Below are positions 35,096-44,066 of a DNA stretch of 64,000 bases, piece after piece. The translations under genes were made by a program, and so were the position numbers. Location: assembly GCA_963792855.1 (NCBI GenBank), contig CAWBXZ010000007.1:124001-188000 (forward strand), read 5' to 3'. Source of the DNA: SG8-40 sp963792855 (lineage in GTDB: Bacteria > Pseudomonadota > Gammaproteobacteria > Burkholderiales > Eutrophovitaceae). Below the pieces are notes generated by a model that was not told the origin of the DNA, did no database searches, and worked only from the letters and a program-made list of their open reading frames with translations. Positions within the stretch are counted from its first letter, which is position 1. Each line of letters starts with the position of its first letter.

Positions 35096-35101
35096 TATAA
35101 T
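35096..35101 (+). promoter_or_regulatory. Putative -10 box (TATAAT) of the ferredoxin-hydrolase operon
   Basis: A perfect TATAAT lies 115 bp before the ferredoxin start in a 168-bp intergenic gap. No strong -35 hexamer is seen at 16-18 bp. The sequence CAATTG at 35073-35078 is the best placed. Confidence 0.4.
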
Positions 35102-35216
35102 CATCGCGTTTTCCGTCTGCTGGTGCCAGGAAGAACCACGGCGATCGAGTGGTTATTTGTCGTGCGGTCCTGGCCTCGTAGCCGTTTTCCCGACCAAACC
35201 GTAAAGGTGTGTGCAG

Positions 35217-35525
35217 GTGAACTACTACTCTCATCACGTGTTCTTTTGCTGCAACCAGCGCAGCGATGGCCGTTGTTCCTGTAATGATCATGGCTCGCAG
35301 GCGGTGCGCGATTACGCCAAGGCTCGGATCAAGGAACTGGGGCTGGCGGGGAAAGGCCGTGTGCGGATCAATCAGGCCGGCTGCCTGGATCGCTGTGAGG
35401 AAGGCCCGGTGCTGGTGGTGTATCCGGAAGGTGTCTGGTACACCTATGTCGACCAGCAGGACGTGGACGAGATCATCGACAAACACCTGGTCAACGGTGT
35501 CATCGTGGAGCGGTTGCGGATTTGA
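35217..35525 (+). CDS. Thioredoxin-like [2Fe-2S] ferredoxin
   Basis: About 102 residues. The sequence HHVFFCCNQRSDGRCSCNDHG and a later INQAGCLDRCEEGPVLVVYPEGVWY match thioredoxin-fold 2Fe-2S ferredoxins, with four candidate Cys ligands in a spread pattern. It is probably a cytosolic electron carrier with an unknown partner. GTG 35217 has AAGG 7 bp upstream; GTG 35211 is possible. The stop overlaps the next gene. Confidence 0.87.
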   Translation: MNYYSHHVFFCCNQRSDGRCSCNDHGSQAVRDYAKARIKELGLAGKGRVRINQAGCLDRCEEGPVLVVYPEGVWYTYVDQQDVDEIIDKHLVNGVIVERLRI

Positions 35526-36133
35526 GAGCACGCAGCCAGGAGAAAATCCATATCGACGGTCCGGCCGGACGGCTCCAAGTTGTTGTCGCCGATCCCGGAG
35601 ATAACCGACGCGGCTATGCAGTCATCGCGCACCCGCATCCGTTGTACGGCGGAACGCTGGACAACAAGGTGGTGCAAACGCTCGCCAAGGCAATGTATGC
35701 ACTCGGTTATGCCGCCGTGCGATTCAATTTCCGAGGCGTAGGCGAGAGCGAGGGCGTATTCGACGAAGGCCCGGGGGAACTGGAAGATTTTCTGTCCGTT
35801 GCCGATTTCGCCCGGCGTCGCTTCGGTGAATCGCAGACGGTGCTCGCCGGGTTTTCCTTCGGCAGTTACATTGCAGCCAGCGCCTCTCAGCAGTTGGATG
35901 TGCGGCAGCTGGTGCTGATCGCACCTGCGGTTGGCCGGTTTCCGCTGGGAGATGTGCCGAAACAGACGCTGGTTGTGCACGGCGAGGAAGACGACGTTGT
36001 TCCACTCGGCGATGTACTGGCCTGGGCGCGGCCGCAACAGCTGCCGGTGGTGGTTTTTCCCGGCGCCGGGCACTTCTTTCATGGCGCGCTCCCTGAACTG
36101 CAACAGCAGGTCATGCGTTATTGTCGCGACTGA
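35522..36133 (+). CDS. Alpha/beta hydrolase
   Basis: Alpha/beta-hydrolase fold protein of 203 residues. HPHPLYGG at the oxyanion region, the FRGVGESEG stretch, nucleophile elbow GFSFGS (Ser), acidic residue in HGEEDDVVP and catalytic His in GAGHFFHG are visible. It resembles the dienelactone-hydrolase-like family of uncharacterised esterases. The TTG start overlaps the ferredoxin stop (TTGA), so the two are coupled. Confidence 0.85.
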   Translation: MRARSQEKIHIDGPAGRLQVVVADPGDNRRGYAVIAHPHPLYGGTLDNKVVQTLAKAMYALGYAAVRFNFRGVGESEGVFDEGPGELEDFLSVADFARRRFGESQTVLAGFSFGSYIAASASQQLDVRQLVLIAPAVGRFPLGDVPKQTLVVHGEEDDVVPLGDVLAWARPQQLPVVVFPGAGHFFHGALPELQQQVMRYCRD

Positions 36134-36259
36134 TGCCAGGGTGTTACGTGACCGGGTAGTTTCCGAACCGCGCATGTGTCATCGTGAGCAAATCCGGTGC
36201 AGAGCCGATCTCTTCGCCATGTCGGTCTGTCTGCCGTTTTCTCAATCACGGAATCAATC

Positions 36260-36673
36260 ATGCTGATCGTCAAATCGCTTCACATTATTTTCATGGTGAC
36301 CTGGTTTGCCGGCCTGTTTTATCTGCCGCGGCTGTTCGTTTATCACGCGATGTCGGATGACAGGCAGAGCATCGATCGTTTCAAGGTGATGGAGCGCAAG
36401 CTGTACTACGGAATCATGACGCCGGGTGGAATACTGACCGTCGGGTCAGGGCTGTGGTTGTGGCTCGGCTGGGGGTTTCACGGCGGCTGGCTGATGGTGA
36501 AGTTATTGCTCGTCCTGATTCTGATCGCTTACCACCTGTGGTGCGGCAAACTGGTTGCTGATTTTCGCCGTGATCGAAATTGTCACGGTCACGTCTGGTA
36601 CCGGTGGTTCAATGAGGCCCCGGTGCTGATCCTGGTGCCGGTCGTGCTGCTTGTCGTGATGAAGCCCTTCTGA
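36260..36673 (+). CDS. hemJ: Protoporphyrinogen oxidase HemJ
   Basis: A four-helix membrane protein of 137 residues that oxidises protoporphyrinogen IX in haem synthesis. Conserved features are LHIIFMVTWFAGLFYLPRLFVYH (His8), MERKLYYGIMTPGG and the C-terminal FNEAPVLILVPVV. It starts at ATG 36260. The length matches HemJ, which replaces HemG or HemY in many Proteobacteria. Confidence 0.9.
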   Translation: MLIVKSLHIIFMVTWFAGLFYLPRLFVYHAMSDDRQSIDRFKVMERKLYYGIMTPGGILTVGSGLWLWLGWGFHGGWLMVKLLLVLILIAYHLWCGKLVADFRRDRNCHGHVWYRWFNEAPVLILVPVVLLVVMKPF

Positions 36674-36701
36674 CCCGGCCTTGCGCACGCGTGACAGGCA
36701 G

Positions 36702-37077
36702 ATGCGCTGGATTGCCGTCTGTGCCCTCGGCACATTGTTGACAACGGCCCATGCCGATGAGCGGGTGGATGCGATCCTGATCGTGCAGGTGTCACATGTG
36801 GCCGGATTCGAGCACTACGAGGGCAACAGGGTATTCAGGCAGCTGAAAGTGGGTGACACACTGCGGCTGGTGCGGGAGCGGCAGAATTCGGCAGACCCCA
36901 ATGCGATTCGCGTCGAGTGGTCGGGCCGCGTTCTTGGCTACGTGCCGGAGAGATGTGAGCGTGGACCTTGCGCGCCAGATGGATTTCGGCAATCGCTTGC
37001 GTGCCCGGGTGGTGCGGCTGAGCAGGCACCGCGACCCGGACCGGCGCGTCGAGATGGAGATTTACCTGCCCTTGTGA
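36702..37077 (+). pseudogene. HIRAN-domain protein with signal peptide, frameshifted near 36950
   Basis: From ATG 36702 there is a clear signal peptide (MRWIAVCALGTLLTTAHA). It is followed by a HIRAN domain: VSHVAGFEHYEG, LKVGDTLRLVRERQNSADPNAI, then WSGRVLGYVPE. Homology then moves frame (VDLARQMDFGNRLRARVVRL) and ends at TGA 37075-37077. Restoring one GA to the GAGAGA run near 36947-36952 joins the frames into about 125 residues. HIRAN usually binds DNA ends in helicases, so a secreted stand-alone version is unusual. Confidence 0.75.
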
Positions 37078-37152
37078 AGTGCGGCCAGCCTGGTGTCGAA
37101 CAGGCGACCGCCTGCCTGCCCGCTGCTTCAGTGTGTGGCCGGGGCGGCCGGG

Positions 37153-38289
37153 TCAGACGATGTTGAGGTGGTCGAGGCCGGAGGTCATGTCCCTGTCCTG
37201 GGCTTCCTTGCCGTGCAGTTTGATTTGCAGGCGCAGTTCGTTCATCGAGTCGGCGTTACGCATGGCATCCTCGTAGCTGATGCGTCCTGCCTCGTACAGA
37301 TCGAACAAGGCCTGGTCGAATGTCTGCATGCCCAGTTCACGGGACTTCGCCATGATCTCCTTGATCTCGTGCACTTCGCCCTTGAAGATGAGGTCCGAAA
37401 TAAGCGGAGTGTTCAGCAATATCTCGATAGCGGCAGCACGCCCCTTCCTGTCCTTTTTCGGAATGAGACGCTGCGAAATCATTCCCTTGAGGTTGAGCGA
37501 AAGGTCCATCAGCAACTGTGCGCGACGCTCCTCGGGGAAGAAGTTGATGATGCGGTCCAGCGCCTGGTTGGAACTGTTGGCATGCAGCGTGCCCATGCAG
37601 AGGTGGCCGGTTTCGGCGAATGCGATCGCGTGATCCATGGTTTCCCGGTCGCGGATCTCGCCGATCAGAATGACATCGGGCGCCTGGCGCAAGGTATTTT
37701 TCAGTGCGGCTTCCCAGGATTCCGTATCGACGCCGACTTCGCGTTGTGTGACCAGGCAGTTCTTGTGTTCGTGAACGTACTCGATCGGGTCTTCGATGGT
37801 AATGATGTGTCCGTAACTGTTTTCGTTGCGGTAGCCCAACATCGCTGCGAGTGTGGTCGATTTGCCTGAACCGGTGGCACCGACCACGATAACCAGTCCG
37901 CGTTTGGTCATGACGACGTCCTTGAGGACCGGCGGCAATCCGAGGTCCTCGATCTTCGGAATTGTCGTGGTGATGGTCCGCAGCACCAGGCCCACTCGCG
38001 CTTGCTGGACGAAGGCGTTGACCCGGAAGCGGCCAATGCCCGGCGGGCTGATCGCAAAATTACATTCGTTCGACGCTTCGAACTCCTGCGCCTGCTTGTC
38101 GTTCATCAGGGCCCGCGCCAGTTCCTGGGTGTGTTGCGGCGTCAGGCTCTGGTTCGATACCGGTGTCATCTTGCCGTCCATCTTGAACGCGGGCGGAAAT
38201 CCGGCGGTGATGAACAGATCCGACGCGTCCTTGGCGATCATCGCCCGGAGCAGGTCGTGGATGAATTTGACTGCCTGGTCTCTTTCCAT
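37153..38289 (-). CDS. pilU: Twitching motility ATPase PilU
   Basis: A PilT-like type IV pilus retraction ATPase of 378 residues. Walker A is VVGATGSGKST, the Asp box is TIEDPIEYVHEHK, Walker B is LIGEIRDRETM and the His box is GHLCMGTLHANSS. It is longer than PilT, with a PilU-type tail. It assists PilT-driven retraction. It follows pilT by 39 bp and is co-transcribed. Confidence 0.94.
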   Translation of the reverse strand: MERDQAVKFIHDLLRAMIAKDASDLFITAGFPPAFKMDGKMTPVSNQSLTPQHTQELARALMNDKQAQEFEASNECNFAISPPGIGRFRVNAFVQQARVGLVLRTITTTIPKIEDLGLPPVLKDVVMTKRGLVIVVGATGSGKSTTLAAMLGYRNENSYGHIITIEDPIEYVHEHKNCLVTQREVGVDTESWEAALKNTLRQAPDVILIGEIRDRETMDHAIAFAETGHLCMGTLHANSSNQALDRIINFFPEERRAQLLMDLSLNLKGMISQRLIPKKDRKGRAAAIEILLNTPLISDLIFKGEVHEIKEIMAKSRELGMQTFDQALFDLYEAGRISYEDAMRNADSMNELRLQIKLHGKEAQDRDMTSGLDHLNIV

Positions 38290-38328
38290 GTCTTGTTACC
38301 GGATTTCGATTGAATGACGGGCTCGAAC

Positions 38329-39369
38329 TTAAAAGAAGTTGTCCTTGTTGGCGGCTTTCGATCGTGCCTCTTCCTTGCTCACGACATTGCGCTTCAGCAG
38401 CTCCGTCAGATTCTGGTCCAGCGTCTGCATGCCAATGCTCTGGCCGGTCTGGATGGCCGAATACATCTGCGCGACCTTGGCTTCGCGGATCAGGTTCCGT
38501 ATGGCCGGGGTGCCGATCATGATTTCATGGGCGGCGACGCGCCCTTGTCCGTCCTTGGTCTTGCAGAGGGTCTGCGAAATCACCGCGCGAAGGCTTTCGG
38601 ACAGCATCGCGCGAATCATTTCCTTTTCCGCCGCCGGAAACACGTCGATCACCCGGTCCACCGTTTTCGCGGCGGAACTCGTATGCAGGGTGCCAAATAC
38701 CAGGTGGCCGGTCTCTGCCGCCGTCATTGCCAGGCGGATAGTTTCCAGGTCGCGCATCTCGCCGACCAGGATCACGTCCGGGTCTTCACGCAGGGCGGAG
38801 CGCAAGGCATTGTTGAACGACAGTGTGTGAGGGCCGACTTCACGTTGGTTGATCAACGATTTCTTGCTGTCATGGACGAATTCGATCGGGTCCTCAACGG
38901 TCAGGATATGGCCGTGCTCGTTCTCGTTGATGTGATTGACCATGGCCGCAAGCGTGGTGGACTTGCCCGAGCCGGTCGGTCCGGTGACCAGCACAATGCC
39001 GCGCGGGTACTCGCAGATGTCCTTGAAAATCGGCGGACATTTGAGTTCTTCCATCGTCAGCACCTTCGACGGAATCGTCCGCATCACGGCGCCGGCACCG
39101 CGTTGTTGCACGAACGCGTTGACCCGGAAGCGCGCAAGGTTCGGAATGGCAAAGGAAAAATCGCACTCGAGATTTTCCTCATAGAACTTGCGCTGGCCGT
39201 CATTCATGATGTCGTACACCATCGCGTGCACGTCCTTGTGTTCCATGGGAGGCAGATTTATGCGCCTTACGTCACCATGTACGCGGATCATTGGCGGCAG
39301 GCCGGCCGACAGGTGCAGGTCAGAGGCCTTGTTCTTGACCGAGAAAGCGAGCAGTTCTGAGATATCCAT
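38329..39369 (-). CDS. pilT: Twitching motility ATPase PilT
   Basis: The main type IV pilus retraction motor, 346 residues and hexameric. Motifs are Walker A VTGPTGSGKST, Asp box TVEDPIEFVHDSK, Walker B LVGEMRDLETI and His box GHLVFGTLHTSSA. The AIRNLIRE motif needed for retraction is present. It begins MDISELLAFSVKNKASDLHLSAG. It is divergent from yggS. Confidence 0.97.
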   Translation of the reverse strand: MDISELLAFSVKNKASDLHLSAGLPPMIRVHGDVRRINLPPMEHKDVHAMVYDIMNDGQRKFYEENLECDFSFAIPNLARFRVNAFVQQRGAGAVMRTIPSKVLTMEELKCPPIFKDICEYPRGIVLVTGPTGSGKSTTLAAMVNHINENEHGHILTVEDPIEFVHDSKKSLINQREVGPHTLSFNNALRSALREDPDVILVGEMRDLETIRLAMTAAETGHLVFGTLHTSSAAKTVDRVIDVFPAAEKEMIRAMLSESLRAVISQTLCKTKDGQGRVAAHEIMIGTPAIRNLIREAKVAQMYSAIQTGQSIGMQTLDQNLTELLKRNVVSKEEARSKAANKDNFF

Positions 39370-39480
39370 CTATGTCAGTCCATTTTGCGGAAGGGGAGGC
39401 GCAAGCGATAATGTGGTCTCGCTAAAAATGCCAAATTTCCATTTATATTCAATAGTTATCGCACATAGCGCAAGTAAATT

Positions 39481-40170
39481 ATGAGCACAATTGCGTCACG
39501 CTTGCAAGCAGTTCAGGCGCGTATCCGGGCCGCCGAAGCGGCTTCAGGCCGCCCACCCGATGCGGTTCGACTCATCGCCGTCAGCAAGACTTTTGCCGCT
39601 TCAGCGGTGCGCGAAGCCTGCCGGGCGGGCCAGCACGCCTTCGGAGAAAACTATGTCCAGGAAGCATTGAGCAAGATTGAGGCCCTGCCGGGCCTGCCGC
39701 TGGAATGGCATTTCATCGGACCAATTCAAAGCAACAAGACCCGGCCAGTTGCGCAGCACTTTGCCTGGGTGCATTCGGTAGACCGGCTCAAGCTGGCTGA
39801 GCGCCTGTCGGCCGCCAGGCCGGAAGGCTTGCCGCCTCTGCAAATCTGTATTCAGGTCAATGTCAGCGGTGAACGATCGAAGAGCGGCTGCCAGCCGGAT
39901 GCACTTCAGGAACTGGCACTGGCTGTTGCGTGCCTGCCTCGCCTCCAATTGCGGGGTCTGATGGCAATCCCCGAGCCAACATCCGACGTGCGCGTGCAGC
40001 ACCAGCGATTTGCCCTGCTGCGGCAATTAAAGGATCAGCTCGTGTCGTCAGGGCTTTCACTTGACGCCTTGTCGATGGGCATGTCGGATGATCTCGAGCC
40101 GGCGATTGCCGAAGGCGCAACCATGGTTCGTGTGGGGCGAGCGATATTTGGTCCGCGCCAGTCGCGGTGA
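39481..40170 (+). CDS. yggS: Pyridoxal-phosphate homeostasis protein YggS (PLPBP/ProY-like)
   Basis: A PLP-binding alanine-racemase-fold protein of 229 residues with no catalytic activity that balances PLP pools. The Lys36 Schiff base lies in LIAVSKTF, with GENYVQEA, WHFIGPIQSNK and LSMGMSDDLEPAI as family signatures. It is first in yggS-proC-yggT, a widespread arrangement next to pilT. Confidence 0.95.
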   Translation: MSTIASRLQAVQARIRAAEAASGRPPDAVRLIAVSKTFAASAVREACRAGQHAFGENYVQEALSKIEALPGLPLEWHFIGPIQSNKTRPVAQHFAWVHSVDRLKLAERLSAARPEGLPPLQICIQVNVSGERSKSGCQPDALQELALAVACLPRLQLRGLMAIPEPTSDVRVQHQRFALLRQLKDQLVSSGLSLDALSMGMSDDLEPAIAEGATMVRVGRAIFGPRQSR

Positions 40171-40368
40171 ATGTTCGCCCGGCGTTTTCCATGCGGCCCT
40201 CGACGCCGGCACGCGGTGGACGCTACACTCCGTCAAACGCGGAGTGATTCGTGCGGCAGGCAAGATCGACCGAAACGGCGCGGTCCGCCCGCTATTCTTT
40301 TGTAAACCGACACTGACATCGGATTTTTTGCGGGAGCGGCCTTGGCTGCAACTGCGTCTGGGTATTTC

Positions 40369-41175
40369 GTGAAAATTGTTTTCGTAGGCGGCGGCAACAT
40401 GGCCGCGGCATTGATTGGCGGCATGTTGCAGCAAGGCGCCCGGTCTGGTGACTTGCACGTGATTGACGTATCGGCTTCAGCACGGGGCCGGTTTTCGGAG
40501 CTTGGCGTCAGCGCGCATGCGCGGTGGGATGATGCGGTACGCGCCGATGTGGTGGTATTTGCGGTAAAGCCGCAAAACATGAAAGAAGCGGTTGCAGACG
40601 TCAAGTCGAAATGTGGTGCCGCGCTGGTCATCAGTATTGCGGCTGGTATCCGCTGCGCGGATATCGGGCGCTGGCTTGGCGGTCACGAGCGCATCGTGCG
40701 CGTCATGCCCAACACACCCGCGTTGATCGGGGCGGGCGTGTCGGGAATTTTCGCGACGCCGGGTGTCGGTGGCGATGACCGGAAGGCGGCCGAGAAGATT
40801 ATCGGCGCGGCTGGCAAGAGCGTATGGTTCGAACGCGAAGTGCAGCTCGATGCCGTGACAGCCGTCTCGGGCAGCGGACCAGGCTACGTTTTCTATTTTA
40901 TTGAAGCGCTTGAAGAGGCCGCGATTGCGCTCGGAATTGATGCACAGGCTGCGCGTTTGCTGGCGGTCGAGACCTTTCGGGGGGCGTCGACGCTGGCCGC
41001 TTCGTCCAGTGAAGGGCCTGCCGAATTGCGGGCCAGAGTGACCTCCAAAGCGGGAACCACGGAGCGTGCGCTTGCCTACATGGAGTCGGAAAATGTCAGA
41101 TCCCGGATTGTCGAAGCCGTCAAGCGGGCCGAGGGGCGCGCCCGTGAACTGGGAGACGAGTTTGGCCATGACTGA
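40369..41175 (+). CDS. proC: Pyrroline-5-carboxylate reductase
   Basis: The final step of proline synthesis, reducing P5C with NAD(P)H. It has 268 residues from GTG 40369. The Rossmann motif is FVGGGNMAAALIGG. The catalytic-domain signatures AVSGSGPGYVFYFIEALEEAA and SKAGTTERAL are conserved. A TTG 27 bp upstream is in frame but adds untypical residues. Confidence 0.95.
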   Translation: MKIVFVGGGNMAAALIGGMLQQGARSGDLHVIDVSASARGRFSELGVSAHARWDDAVRADVVVFAVKPQNMKEAVADVKSKCGAALVISIAAGIRCADIGRWLGGHERIVRVMPNTPALIGAGVSGIFATPGVGGDDRKAAEKIIGAAGKSVWFEREVQLDAVTAVSGSGPGYVFYFIEALEEAAIALGIDAQAARLLAVETFRGASTLAASSSEGPAELRARVTSKAGTTERALAYMESENVRSRIVEAVKRAEGRARELGDEFGHD

Positions 41176-41217
41176 TGCAGCGACGGATTCGCGCATGACC
41201 AGCAACGGCAAGTCGGC

Positions 41218-41790
41218 ATGAGCAAGGGAATGGTCTTCTTGCTGGAGACTTTCGTGGGCCTGTTCGTGCTCGCCCTGTTGCTGCGATTCTTCCTTCAGGC
41301 AGTTCGGGCTCCGGTGCGCAATCCGCTGTCGAATTTCGTGGCAGCGCTCACCGACTTTGCGGTGCGGCCCGCGCGTCGCATTGTGCCCGGTCTGTGGGGC
41401 TACGATCTGTCCAGCCTGGTGCTGGCCTGGCTGTTACAGATTGCGTTGATGGCGGTTGTGCTGTCGATCAAGGGCTACGATTTTTCCGCCCCTGTCGGTA
41501 CGGCCATAGCCGGGCTTATCTGCCTGGCGGCCGCTAACCTGCTGAAAACATTCGTTTACATCGTACTCGTGGCAACCATCATTCAGGCAATTTTGTCGTG
41601 GATCAACCCTTACAGCCCGGTCGCGCCGATCCTCAATGCCATGACGCGGCCGTTTCTGGGCGTGTTCCGGCGCCGTATTCCTCCCATAGGCGGTGTCGAT
41701 TTGTCACCGTTGTTTGTTCTGGTGGTCTGCCAGCTGTTGCTGATGTGGCCGGTCGCCTATCTGGAGGCGGTGTTCGTGCGTTTGTTGTAA
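41218..41790 (+). CDS. yggT: YggT family membrane protein
   Basis: A 190-residue integral membrane protein made of two YggT repeats (LRFFLQAVRAPVRNPLSNFV and ILSWINPYSPVAPILNAMTRPFL). Relatives (YlmG in Gram-positives and plastids) act in membrane or division-site organisation. It follows proC after 42 bp. The DUF167 gene that often follows is not seen; the 275 bp after it contains no convincing gene. Confidence 0.9.
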   Translation: MSKGMVFLLETFVGLFVLALLLRFFLQAVRAPVRNPLSNFVAALTDFAVRPARRIVPGLWGYDLSSLVLAWLLQIALMAVVLSIKGYDFSAPVGTAIAGLICLAAANLLKTFVYIVLVATIIQAILSWINPYSPVAPILNAMTRPFLGVFRRRIPPIGGVDLSPLFVLVVCQLLLMWPVAYLEAVFVRLL

Positions 41791-42065
41791 ACGGCTTCGC
41801 GGCAGAACGATGGGCACAGGCACGATCCGACGCAGCTTGTACGAAACTTGCTCTGTCAAGCAAGGTGAGATCTTTCCCGTCAGCGTGGGCAGCATGCCAC
41901 TTGCGGGTAAAGGCGGCGGCAAAGGTTGATTTGCTGGAGGATTTCGCCAGTTTCGCGTGACAGATGGTTGGCATCAGTCAAGCGTCCCGAAACTGGCACG
42001 CGCCATTGAACAAGCGCCGATGAGGCCATTGGCTCGATAAACAGGATTGGTCAGTTAGCAAACAC

Positions 42066-44018
42066 ATGAGAACTGAACTCGAAACCCAGGTAGAGAACTA
42101 CCAGAAATGGCGCGACGAACTTCGCGAGACCATCGAAGCGTACCAGGCATGGCTCGAGGGCCATGGCCACGCAGATATCCGCCGCAGCCTGCGGATTTAC
42201 GACCTGGTCGAGAGTCTGAGAAACGATCGCATCATGCTGGCGTTTCTTGCCGAGTTCTCGCGCGGCAAGACCGAGTTGATCAACGCGATGTTCTTCTCCG
42301 GATACCAGCAGCGCTTGTTGCCGTCGGACATCGGGCGCACCACCATGTGTCCGACCGAAATTTTCTACGACGGGGCCGAAGAGCCTTATATTCGCCTGCT
42401 GCCGATCGAAACCCGCAATGGCGAAGACGGAATTGGCGCGCTGAAGCACCGGCCTATCGAATGGGTCCAGATCAAACTCGAAGTTGATTCGCAGGAGGCC
42501 ATGACGGAGGCCATGTCGAAGCTTGCCGAAGTCAAGACGGTAACCATTGAAGCTGCCGACGCAATGGGTCTGCTTGACGAGTCAGAGTTCCTGACGACGA
42601 CCGTGATCAAGAAAGGCGAGGGAACGGTCGAGATTCCCTGCTGGCGTCACGCCATGATCAACTTCCCGCATCCGCTGTTGAAAAACGGTCTGGTGATACT
42701 GGATACGCCTGGTGTGAACGCGCTGGGAACGGAGCCGGAGTTGACGCTTTCGATGATTCCCAGCGCGCACGCGGTTCTGTTTTTGCTGGCCCTGGACACA
42801 GGTGTTACCAAGTCGGACCTGCATATCTGGCAACAGTATGTTCGCGATTATGTCAGCCGCAGGGTAGCGGTACTGAATAAAGTCGATCTCGCCTGGGACG
42901 ATCTCAAGAAACAGGCGGATATCGACGCCGGCATCGAGCGTCAACTCGACGAAACCGCGAAAACTCTCGGCCTTTCACGCGATCATGTTCTTGCGCTTTC
43001 TGCGCAAAAAGCGCTGCTCGCGCGCATTCGTGAGGATGACGCACTGCTCAAGAAAAGCGGCATAGAACGACTCGAACGCCTGATTGCCGATGAAATCATC
43101 CCGGAAAAGCAGCAAATTCTGCGTGCGGCGGTTTCGCGCGAAGTCGGCGGGATGGTCGAGTCATCATTGCAAACCGTTGTTGCTGCGCGTGACAGCGGCC
43201 GCAGCGAACTGCTCGAGATGTCAAAACTGTCCGGCAAGAACCGTGATCTGGCAAAGAGCCTGCTGACGAAGTTCGAGCAGGACAAAACCAAATACGGCCA
43301 TCACATGGAGAGCTTCAATGGCTCCTTGAAGACCGTAACGAGACAGGGTCAGGTTCTGCTCAACACGATGTCGGACGATCGGCTTGGCGAATTGCTGGCA
43401 AAGAGTTCCCAGGCGATGAACGACAGCTGGACGACGGCGGGTTTGATGCGCTCCATGCAGGCCCTGTTCGAGGCTTTTTCGCAGCAGGCGGAAAAGATTC
43501 TTGCCTTCTCGGCAGAAACCCGTGGTTTCGTTGATAACGTCTACACGCAGTTTCACAAGCAATACGGCTTCAAGAAAATTTCGCCGCCGCCGCTCAACCT
43601 GGAGCGGCACATATTGCGCATGCACACGCTGCAGGAAAAAACCGAGGAGTTTTGCAAGAGCCCGGCGAACGTGCTGGGACGGGAAAAACGGTTTGTCATC
43701 CGGCGTTTTCACTCGAGCCTGGTCGGACAGGGAATGCAGTTGTTCCGTGACGTCCGGCAAGAACTCGACGCCTGGTTGAAGGGGGCGCTCAACCCGCTAT
43801 CCCTGCAACTGCGGGAACACCAGAAACTTCTGGCTGCCCGGGTCGAGAGCCTTCGCAAGATTACCGGTGATGTGAATGCGCTCCAGGAGCGGGTGCGCTA
43901 TCTGCAAAAACAGCAGCAGCAACTATCCAAACAGGTAGCCGATCTGACCCGTATCCGGGATACGCTCAGCGCAGACAACCCGTCTTCGGAACAAACCGAC
44001 GCCGCAGTCGCCGCCTGA
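42066..44018 (+). CDS. Dynamin-family GTPase
   Basis: A large GTPase of 650 residues. The G1 loop is AEFSRGKTE (62-70), with Ala in place of the usual first Gly. G3 is DTPGVNALG and G4 is LNKVD. The C-terminal 330 residues are helical, Lys/Gln-rich and end in a coiled coil (about 585-635) with a Gln-rich run. Bacterial dynamin-like proteins remodel membranes. No transmembrane helix is evident. It stands alone after yggT, and a partner dynamin is not nearby. Exact role unknown. Confidence 0.83.
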   Translation: MRTELETQVENYQKWRDELRETIEAYQAWLEGHGHADIRRSLRIYDLVESLRNDRIMLAFLAEFSRGKTELINAMFFSGYQQRLLPSDIGRTTMCPTEIFYDGAEEPYIRLLPIETRNGEDGIGALKHRPIEWVQIKLEVDSQEAMTEAMSKLAEVKTVTIEAADAMGLLDESEFLTTTVIKKGEGTVEIPCWRHAMINFPHPLLKNGLVILDTPGVNALGTEPELTLSMIPSAHAVLFLLALDTGVTKSDLHIWQQYVRDYVSRRVAVLNKVDLAWDDLKKQADIDAGIERQLDETAKTLGLSRDHVLALSAQKALLARIREDDALLKKSGIERLERLIADEIIPEKQQILRAAVSREVGGMVESSLQTVVAARDSGRSELLEMSKLSGKNRDLAKSLLTKFEQDKTKYGHHMESFNGSLKTVTRQGQVLLNTMSDDRLGELLAKSSQAMNDSWTTAGLMRSMQALFEAFSQQAEKILAFSAETRGFVDNVYTQFHKQYGFKKISPPPLNLERHILRMHTLQEKTEEFCKSPANVLGREKRFVIRRFHSSLVGQGMQLFRDVRQELDAWLKGALNPLSLQLREHQKLLAARVESLRKITGDVNALQERVRYLQKQQQQLSKQVADLTRIRDTLSADNPSSEQTDAAVAA

Positions 44019-44033
44019 AGGTGCCGTTCCAGC

Positions 44034-44063
44034 CCGGGCTTCGCACTGCGTTGCGAAACCCGG
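44034..44063. terminator. Hairpin between dynamin-like gene and rng
   Basis: CCGGGCTTCGCA at 44034-44045 faces TGCGAAACCCGG at 44052-44063: 12 positions with one mismatch around a 6-nt loop, between convergent genes. There is no long T-run. Confidence 0.55.
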
Positions 44064-44066
44064 CAG

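Noticed and set aside
37147..39360. Plus-strand frames across pilU and pilT (up to 348 residues)
   Set aside because: They are shadows of the two conserved ATPase genes. Their sequence resembles each other only because pilT and pilU are homologous.
39370..39480. Possible sigma-54 promoter upstream of pilT (GGCAT...TAGC)
   Set aside because: The GG-to-GC distance is 10 instead of the 12 expected, so it does not fit the -24/-12 pattern.
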